Source: Buddleja alternifolia
Lineage: Eukaryota > Streptophyta > Magnoliopsida > Lamiales > Scrophulariaceae
Reading direction: 5' to 3'
DNA: 64,000 nt
NCBI GenBank assembly: GCA_019426215.1
Contig: CM033394.1
Coordinates: 41,910,423-41,974,422, forward strand
In this document: in pieces, positions 56,901 to 64,000 of the stretch
Numbering within the stretch: position 1 is the first letter of the stretch
Layout: each line of letters starts with the position of its first letter
Translations under genes and position numbers: made by a program
Notes under the pieces: generated by a model
Told to the model about the DNA's origin: nothing
What the model saw: the letters and a program-made list of their open reading frames with translations, nothing else
The model's database searches: none

Positions 56901-58175
56901 GTAGGGACATCCGTATTTGGGGAGACCCGTGGATTCCCCGATGCAATGGTTTTCGCGTTACATCTCAACCACATCTTTTGGACGAGGTCGCGAAAGTGTG
57001 TGAGCTTCGGGTGGAGCAGGTTGGATGGTGGGATGTCGGTTTGGTGAGGGAGATTCTTAGTGAGGGGGAGGCTACAAAGATCTTGGCCATTCCTCTCGGC
57101 AATGCTACTAACAAAGATAGATGGGTTTGGCATCACACAAGGTCGGGATACTTTTCAGTGAGGAGCGCTTATCATCTTGCCCGGGAGATGAAAATCATGA
57201 ATCAACCCTCTTCTTCTTGTGTTTCGGGGCAAGCCACGATTAGTTGGGATTTTATTTGGAAGATTCAGGCTCCGCCCAAAGTGAAATTGTTTGCATGGAA
57301 AGCATGCAATAAGGCCCTGCCAATGGGCCTTAAGCTTATTCGTAGAAGAATGGATGTGGAAGGTCGGTGCCCATTACGTGAGGAGGGAGCTGAATCTCTT
57401 TTGCACTGTCTTTTTTTAATGTCCATTTGCGAGAGTGGTCGGTGCCTTTCCAATATACCTTGGTGTGTCCTCTCCTCGGCACGGAATAGCATTGAGTTAT
57501 GGTTTCGGTTTGTCTCTTCAGCCTTGGATTCTAGAGAGTTTGAGTTCTTTATTGTGGTATGTTGGTTTCTTTGGTTTAATAGAAATAAATCTCTTATGGA
57601 GAGGCAAGTCATCAATCCGGATGACATTATCTTACAAGCTAGAGCTTTCCTTGAGGCTTTCTATTCTGCTTTTGAGGTGGAAAAACCTTTGAGTCCTCCT
57701 TCTTTTCAGGACTGTTGGGTGGCTCCCCCTCAAGATGTGGTTAAGCTTAATTTTGACGGAGCCCTGTTGGAGTCGGAAGGGATCATGGGAGTGCGAGTGT
57801 GTCTAGAGATAGCTTGGGGTTTTGTGTGGGTAGCGGTTTCCCTTTTTTTACCTTTTCGGAGCACGCTGAGCCTTTAGCAGCAAAGGCAGCGTTGGAGTTA
57901 GTTTTTCAGAAGGGTTGGCCAAACATTGTTCTTGAAAGCGATTGCCTCTCCTTGTTAGAGGTTTTCTTTCTTCGGAGGTCGTGCTTGGCCCCCTAGGTCC
58001 ATTGATGGACGATGTTCGTTCTCTTAGTTTCTCTTTTCTTTCTTGCGGTTTCTCTTTTGTCAAGAGATCCGGGAATTGTCCTGCGCTTTTAGCTCGTTTC
58101 GTGGTGGAGAATCTAGGGTTTGTCCTTGATCTTCCGGAGATTGTTGTGAACTCTCTTGCCTCTGATTTGGCTTAG
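53917..58175 (+). pseudogene. LINE ORF2: endonuclease, RT, zf-RVT, RNase H
   Basis: Start MSYLVWNCHGLGDP at 53917. Endonuclease: WIVAGDYNEIA and the final SDHAPLFVEL, split over three frames. RT: HPYKSPGPDGMSPLFFQKFW, RPISLCNVIYK, SAFIPGRLISDN, LDMSKAYDRVEW, QRGLCQGDPL and the active site LLFADDTLIF (near 56002). After the MITE: NFWWDN, GGLGFRELKSFNQAMLAKQ, the zf-RVT segment around AWKACNKALPMGLKL, then RNase H beginning VKLNFDGALLESEG and continuing in another frame (ALELVFQKGWPNIVLESD). Stops occur near 54796, 54959, 55009 and 55222. All domains of a plant L1 are present in order. Confidence 0.85.
56258..56528. mobile_element. MITE-like insertion in LINE ORF2
   Basis: AT-rich insert of about 270 bp interrupts the frame between RT and its downstream part. 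Phrases such as ATGTTTGGATGAGTTG and TTTTCATTTC resemble the Tourist-like element at 18648-19730. The exact ends are not resolved. Confidence 0.5.
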
Positions 58176-58683
58176 TTATATATTATCCACCGTTTTTTCA
58201 AAAAAAAGATTACACAAACCAAGAATTAATATACATTTTTTAAAATTGATATTTAAAACTTGTGCACAAGCATAGATAGATATCACCATGGTATACTTAT
58301 TATTCTAACATCTTACCTTTTCTAAAAAATATTCATGCGTCAAATATGATTTCAATGACTTCACACATTCTCTTTCTATCATATATTCGTTCTCTCTTTT
58401 TCCTCACTTTTTCTTTTTACTGCCCTTCAAGCATTCTTTTTCGCCATCTTTTATACCGATTTCAAACTTATTCTAATTGGCACAAAATTATAGGAACTTT
58501 TTTTGCGTAATTTCAAGCAAAAACTCAAGAGAAATTTATTTTATAAATGTTCCACCGCAAGTAGTAACAATGTAGGAGGGAAGAAATAAAAATCCTAAAT
58601 TCGACCAGGCTCGGCCAATTCTAAATGAAGTTCACAAAGCAAGTGATCAATCACACGGGGATGGAGCCAAGATTTTTTGTTTT

Positions 58684-58715
58684 GGGAGGGGGTGGGGGTG
58701 GGGGTGGGGGGGGGG
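58684..58715 (+). repeat. G-run tract with quadruplex potential
   Basis: A 32-base stretch that is almost all G, arranged as runs of 3, 5, 5, 5 and 10 G separated by single A or T. It lies just inside the hAT left end. The reading frame on the opposite strand is low complexity. Confidence 0.8.
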
Positions 58716-59180
58716 ATGTAAAAAATATAAGTATTTAATTTTTATTTTATCCTGCACTTGGAAGAAGAAGCAGAAAAAGGAATAAATATAGTGATAATTT
58801 GATTGTTCGTCTTCGTAGTAAATAGGCGAGAAAATCGAATTTCTCTCTTCGTCTTTACAAAAAAAAAACAAGGTTTTGCCCAAATTGGTATCATATAGAA
58901 AGACGAATGTCTCGGCTATCCCACCTCGCCAAGCCAGAAAAAATAGAAAAATCTATTTTACCACATTTTTTCCAGCGCGAGTACACTATTTTTTTCTTAA
59001 GATAATCAAATTTTTGTACCTAATATTAACACAAACCATAGTACGAAATATAAAAATTCTAACAAAAAGTTATTTTATGAACAAAAAATGGGAAGCAATT
59101 ATAATTTAAGATAATATAAAATTCAAAAATATGCAAATCATAGCTAAATAAGCATAGTGCTAACCTATTTGTTAGATAAC

Positions 59181-59372
59181 TTTCGGAATTTTAAATTGTG
59201 CTCGACGCTTCTTCATTACATTGAACTCATCAACAATCGAGTCGATATTGAAAGTATGAGCAACTTCTTTTTTAGTGTGAACTAGTAATTAACTACTCAA
59301 AAAATCATCTTTCATCTTACTACGTAATCTTGTGTTGACAATTTTCATATTTGAAATGCATGCTCTGTTGAA
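59181..59372 (-). pseudogene. hAT transposase C-terminal (dimerisation) fragment
   Basis: Translating the minus strand gives FNRACISNMKIVNTRLRSKM, then DDFLSS, a stop, and VAHTFNIDSIVDEF, KKRRAQF. This follows the conserved end of hAT transposases of the TTF-type zinc-finger class (usually ERAFSAMKIVKTRLR and MKERRAQ). Transposase normally cuts and joins the element ends. Only about 64 residues remain, with one internal stop. Confidence 0.7.
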
Positions 59373-59399
59373 CCGTAAACATCAAATAAGCTGAATAAG

Positions 59400-60621
59400 T
59401 TTGTCTACTAGATAAGAATTCATTGTCTTTTCTTTCTTTGACACTACTTGGCAAATGCCACAAAAAAATGGAACAACTGTATCCCCACTATATTGAACTT
59501 TCTACTTACAAAATACTAATAAATCTCCTCTCCCAGTAATGCAATAATCACCACCCCTTAAACCCATCAATTACATTATACATATATAACTACACATAAC
59601 ACATAAGTCACAATTTGAAATCTCTATCTTCTATTTATCTTTTATTTCTCTCTTCTGAAAAAATTTCAACTTGTTTTATAGATGTCCATCATGTATTTGT
59701 TTAATCCTAAATCTAAATTTTTTTGGCTAGAGTTTAGAGATATAAAGGGAATAATTAAATTCCAAAGATTTGTATTCAAATTATACAATATCTTCTTCAA
59801 TTTTGAGATGAGAAAGCTTAATGCACTTTCATCACATATGACGTACTAAAAATAGATTAAAAGCTGTGAAGTGACGCTTTCACAATTGGGGGAATAGGTT
59901 AAAAAAAAGTCAATGACACATTAAGAATATTTGAGTAATAGAAAAGGTAGTTTTGTAATTTTTAGCGGGGGCGAATTTACATATTTCAAAATACTTATGT
60001 TTGAAAGTGAAAAGATTTAAAAATTTACATATTTCATTTAGGAAAAATTATGTGGGTGTAAATATAATAACAATTAGTCATGTATAATGGACGTCATGTG
60101 GGTCCCATCACATATATGATTGCAATTATCTAATTATCTTATGGCCCAAAAATTTTAAGAATGACGGGATAATAATTTTGATTTGAATGTGATAAGATTG
60201 AGTTGGATATATAATCCAAGATTGGTATGAATCATTCACATTTTATTGTTTGGTTGTAGCAAATTCAAATGATGATATCCTACTTATTCTCAAATTTTGG
60301 TGTTTGATTCCCATGATAATATGGGTCGGTTAACTGCAAAATGGCAAAACTACCCTTAATTATTTTATGAAAAATTAAAGTACCCTTTCATAGTTTATTC
60401 GGGAACTCATATTCGAGACGGTAATATGACGAGATTGAAGAAATATTTCTTCTCCCTCCTGTCCACCCAAAATATACCTCCACTCTAGTACTTTAATTCT
60501 TGGAATAATAACTAAACCCCACTTCAAAATCTTGATTATTTTCAAGAAATAAGCAAAGAAGAAATGGCAAGAATTATCTATTTTAAAGATAAGCCCTTTT
60601 CTTCTATACATCAATTCAGAA
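59400..60621. other. Interior of the hAT remnant, no further coding seen
   Basis: AT-rich. The rest of the transposase should lie here in an intact element, but I cannot recognise it in any frame. Confidence 0.4.
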
Positions 60622-60630
60622 TAAAAAATA

Positions 60631-61234
60631 GGGACAATTACGCCAACACCCACTGCCAAATAGGTAATTACACTAATTTACCCTTTTATAATTAAAATTA
60701 CAAATACCTAACCCACTATAATTGAAAATTACATTTACCCTCTAGAAACCCTCAGTTAATTGTCAAATAATACTAAATGACATTTTTGTCCTTCACTTAA
60801 ATTATTAAAAAATATAAAAAGCTGGAATAATATTTTTATTACAGCCGTACCCCCTCTTATAATATGTAATTATCAAAAAACCCCTCTTGTTTTTTAAATT
60901 ACCAACACCCCCTACAGGGGGCTACTGTAAGGTTTTTAGAGGTAAAATTGTTAGAATTTTTTAATAAATAGGGGGGTGATTATAAGAAGTGCATTATAAT
61001 AGGGGAGGTTTGTGTAATTTCAAAATAAGAAGGGAGGTTAGTGTAATTTTTCCTAAATGACACTTAGACAAGGACATTTTTGATAGTTCACATAATGACA
61101 TCATCAAAAAATTGATCTCAAGGGGGTAAATATAATTTTCAAACATAATGGGTTAGATATTTGTAATTTCAATTATAAGAGGGTAAGTTTGTTTAATTAC
61201 TTATTATAGCAGTGGATAATTGCGTAATTTTTCC
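60631..61234. mobile_element. Mutator-like foldback element (604 bp), itself nested
   Basis: Ends GGGACAATTACGCCAACACC and the right TGGATAATTGCGTAATTTTTCC are inverted, with arms of about 150 bp. The flanks TAAAAAATA and TAAAGAATA match at eight of nine positions. A second inverted pair inside (about 60836-61064, phrases with CCCCCT and AGGGGG) suggests a further element in its loop. Confidence 0.65.
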
Positions 61235-61243
61235 TAAAGAATA

Positions 61244-62340
61244 AACATAGGACTTTTGTTTTTTAGAATACAAAAAGTAACAGATACGTGAAGTTCTTCA
61301 GTTGAATAGAAAGGTCGCAATTTTGGAGAAATGTGAATTCAAGATTACTAAATCAATTTTTATGGTAGGGGTGAAAATAGTCTTTACAAGGTTGGACTTA
61401 ATTTCGTGATAGTAGATACCACCTAGGAGGTGGTATCCACTACCCAAGAATGGGGTTGATACCATTCCGAGCCCATAATGTATCATGGGCCATCACATTT
61501 GAACCAAACTGCAAATTGAGGTTGATAGTGGATGTATAATCCCCAATAACCCCAAGCAAACCTTTATAAATAACAATGAGGATTGCCTGAGTAGAATATG
61601 AATCTCCCGATAAGAAGATTGTTTAGATTGACAATTTGTACAGTATCCGAAAAATGTAATCCGTAATCGGCCCAATACCCACTCTCGTTGGCCCAATATC
61701 TTCTTCCGGTAAAGAGAAATTTCACAAAATCTTTAGACATGAATACTTTTGCAATTTTGACCCTTGATTCTCTCAAGCAAAAACCTTTGTCCTGAACAGA
61801 AATTATAAGCAGCAAATTCTCCAATAAAAAATATTAATTCTTTTAGTAATTCTTTTATTGAAATAAAAAATTAAAATGGTGGAGAAAACTTTAGAATTGT
61901 TTGTGAAGATAGGTTTAGATGAAAGGGTTGCAAATAACACGGTTGTTGGTCAATGCTAATCTCACTGCCTGTCATTCATGGAGGGTGCGCTCGCCCCTCC
62001 TCAATTTTGAAAAATTATTTTTTATACCTTACAAATTTTTTGATATTTGAATTTTGTCCCTCCTCAAAATCGAAAAATATCACGCTTTCTCCTTTTTTTT
62101 TGAGTACGCCCCCCCAAACCCAAAATTCTGGCTATAACAAAAGAGATATAAGAGTATAAAGTATGTCAAAAGTTGTAATTGAACTTAGTTCTTTATTATA
62201 TTTTCACTAATAAATATAGCGTACCATACCGCGAGGGCCACCCTCTTGAATCCTTCGTCTATTTGGCAAAAATAAAAGTGTACAACTATATTACAACAAT
62301 CTCACCCATCTTCAATAAAATTCCTGGCTCCATCCCTGCT
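61244..62340. other. Right part of hAT remnant, no gene seen
   Basis: Open stretches on the minus strand (61298-61824) show no domain. An inverted pair ACCACCTAGGAGGTGGTATC at about 61419-61438 forms a short perfect palindrome. Confidence 0.35.
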
Positions 62341-62341
62341 T

Positions 62342-63944
62342 CTATTCTAAAAACTTGGCAAGTGTCCTAAGTATTTTCTTTTATATATTATATCTCATAT
62401 ATTTTTTAACTTTTAATTTCTATTTCCTATTTTTTCTCCCATATTCTCCCCTACTCTCCTCATATTTCCTTATTTATCTGGCGTTGTCTCTCATCTGCAC
62501 GTTCTTTTCTTCTTCCCCTTATTTTTGTCTCTTTATATATCTTCTTTATATTTTATTCATTTGATGTTTATTAAAAAATTTAAATGTCAAATTTATTTAT
62601 TTTTGTAGTAATTGATTTTACTAAAAAAAAAAAATGTTAACTTTTTTATTTTTGCACACGCGTAGAGTGTGCAACAGTTACTAGTTTAAATGAAAAGTAT
62701 TATATGTGTGATCTTTGAGCATGAATTGGTAAATGTGTATATATAATGTGTTATTTTTCAAGTTTTTGATTTTGCATGTAGGTTTTAGCATTGAGTCATG
62801 AAATCCCATTACCCTCTACTGTGTTTCTCTGGGAAAATGAAAAAAAGAAGAAGCTTTAATTGGGTTAAATTTTTGATTGCCGGAATAGAATTGTGTAAAC
62901 TTGTATCAAAATATGATTTGGGACTAATTTTTCTACGTATCATCTATTTTTTGCACGTGATTTTTTCATTATGTACTCCAAAAATAGCATAATTCTGTTC
63001 CGGTATACCTAGGATCGGAGCAAAATCAAATGAAACCGCTAAGTTTTAGTTGGAATTGGATTATTAAGAAGTGCTACATAACTAATTTGCATACAGAAGT
63101 TAGCTTCTTACATTGTTTACCTTGAATACTGTGTTTAGCTTCTTACATTGTTTACCTTCTTACAATGTACTGACTTACATTGTTTACCTTGGATGGTTGC
63201 GAACGTACAGTTGGAAATCAACTTTACACGGTAAGTCAGTACATTTGTGTTTGGCCTGAGGCTTTTCAGCAGGAGAGCCTTCCATTCTGTACCATTTGTT
63301 TGATTTCGTGTTTATTTTATGGTTGTTTAAAAATAAAGCTTTTGAAAATTACACGTGGAGATTTTGAAAATTATGTGAGAGCTTGTCAAACTTCTAATGC
63401 AGCTAAATATGTCTGGTTCTTTTGATTTTCTTCCTATTTTTGTGATGATGACCACACTTTTATGACTAACGATGTTGGATACACCTGGTGAACTATTTGG
63501 TTATGTGAGAAAGCAGCAGCCATGGGCAGATCCAAAGGTTGTCAAGGTAGTTGGCACATGCTTCAGGTTCCGTTTTACCAATCTACTTATTCAATAGGTT
63601 GCAAAATGAGTTGAACATTTCTTACCATTTTTTATTTTTTGCTCACCTTTCACATTCTGCACCCGCAAATCATCGATACGAAACTATATGCCCTACGTGG
63701 TGAAAGGACAGCTGCAGACAATATTTTTCTATTTCGCTTTTTGAAACTTTAGACTTCACGTTTGCACATAACTGCACCGTCTTTTATTGTAAGTTCTTCA
63801 GAGTTGTTAATTGTACCTGTTTTGGTCCCTATTCATGTTGATGTATTTTACTGGATTTATATGATGATCTGTGATTCATTGGCTAAATGTATTTTGCCAA
63901 TTATAGTATATGAATTACATTCATTTTATTTGCTTGTGTTTCAG
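62342..63944 (+). other. Upstream region or introns of a right-edge gene
   Basis: Mostly AT-rich. Short open pieces such as LDTPGELFGYVRKQQPWADP (63475-63534) and GDFENYVRACQTSNAAKY (about 63358-63411) might be exons, but no family is recognised. A phrase TTACATTGTTTACCTT recurs three times at 63108-63190. Confidence 0.25.
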
Positions 63945-64000
63945 TTTGTCAGGAAAAAGCTATTGTTGAAGAGGCAGCTCCACCAAAACCATCTGAAGAA
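63945..64000 (+). CDS. Possible exon start, gene cut by window end
   Basis: A T-rich run ending TTTCAG precedes an open stretch whose best frame reads VCQEKAIVEEAAPPKPSEE, acidic and proline-rich and unlike the surrounding AT-rich DNA. I infer a splice acceptor and exon on the plus strand. No family can be named from 18 residues. Confidence 0.3.

Larger units (their letters stand above)
51719..58211 (+). mobile_element. Near full-length dead LINE (plant L1 with RNase H)
   Basis: About 6.5 kb on the plus strand: 5' UTR, ORF1 (DUF4283, zinc knuckle), ORF2 (endonuclease, RT, zf-RVT, RNase H) and a short A-rich tail (58198-58207). ACACAGACCAAGAAAT at 51703-51718 and ACACAAACCAAGAATT at 58212-58227 match at 14 of 16 positions and look like the target duplication. 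Many stops and frameshifts and one MITE insertion show it is inactive. Confidence 0.85.
58653..62341 (-). mobile_element. hAT element remnant (TTF/ZMYM-like), about 3.7 kb
   Basis: The left end has GGGGATGGAGCCAAGATTTTT and the right end AAATTCCTGGCTCCATCCCTG, reverse complements of each other and typical of a plant hAT lineage. A transposase fragment lies inside on the minus strand. A second copy of the end motif (AACCCAAAATTCTGGCT at about 62116) and repeated CCCCTCCTCAA phrases indicate internal duplication or nesting. No 8-bp target duplication could be matched. Confidence 0.5.

Overview
The window is AT-rich nuclear DNA from a flowering plant, most likely a eudicot. The evidence is an intron-split receptor kinase locus, a DUF26 (Gnk2) receptor ectodomain, a GUB_WAK ectodomain, a plant-specific MAKR-like protein, copia and gypsy LTR elements, plant L1-type LINEs with an RNase H tail, and many MITEs. 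An asterid is possible but I cannot show it. No tRNA, rRNA, CRISPR array or prokaryotic gene is visible. One 100-base run of N (36224-36323) is an assembly gap.

Only about four host loci are supportable. (1) 422-883, minus: a signal peptide plus GUB_WAK ectodomain exon of an LRK10-like receptor kinase whose remaining exons would lie off the left edge. (2) 14024-17777, minus: a CRK-type double-DUF26 ectodomain exon followed about 1.85 kb downstream by a transmembrane and LRK10L-type kinase exon. The splice phases match, so this may be one chimeric receptor kinase. (3) 41019-41744, minus: an intact single-exon MAKR-like gene whose 3' end is tandemly duplicated. (4) 63945-64000, plus: the possible start of an exon cut by the right edge.

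The rest is mostly transposons in nested layers. 1.0-4.9 kb: a MITE, then a gypsy-derived element with a 5-bp target duplication whose two LTRs are inverted relative to each other. 6.1-8.5 kb: a Mutator-type MITE and a tandem TRIM array (LTR-internal-LTR-internal-LTR). 10.6-12.5 kb: hairpin and Tourist-type elements. 18.6-21.5 kb: Tourist-like and Mutator-like MITEs nested in one another. 21.7-28.5 kb: a decayed copia element carrying a hAT MITE. 30.4-36.2 kb: a minus-strand LINE split by a second LTR/inverted-LTR structure that itself carries a hAT MITE. 42.8-46.0 kb: a 3.2-kb Mutator-like foldback element with a nested inverted repeat and a 105-bp satellite. 49.1-50.3 kb: a LINE RNase H remnant split by a hAT MITE. 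51.7-58.2 kb: a near full-length dead LINE. 58.7-62.3 kb: a hAT (TTF/ZMYM-like) remnant.

The observations most worth following are the possible CRK/LRK10L chimera, the two LTR structures with inverted LTRs (one with an exact target duplication), the tandem TRIM, and seven Mutator-like foldback elements with recognisable 9-10 bp target duplications. I found no candidate for a wholly new multi-gene system.
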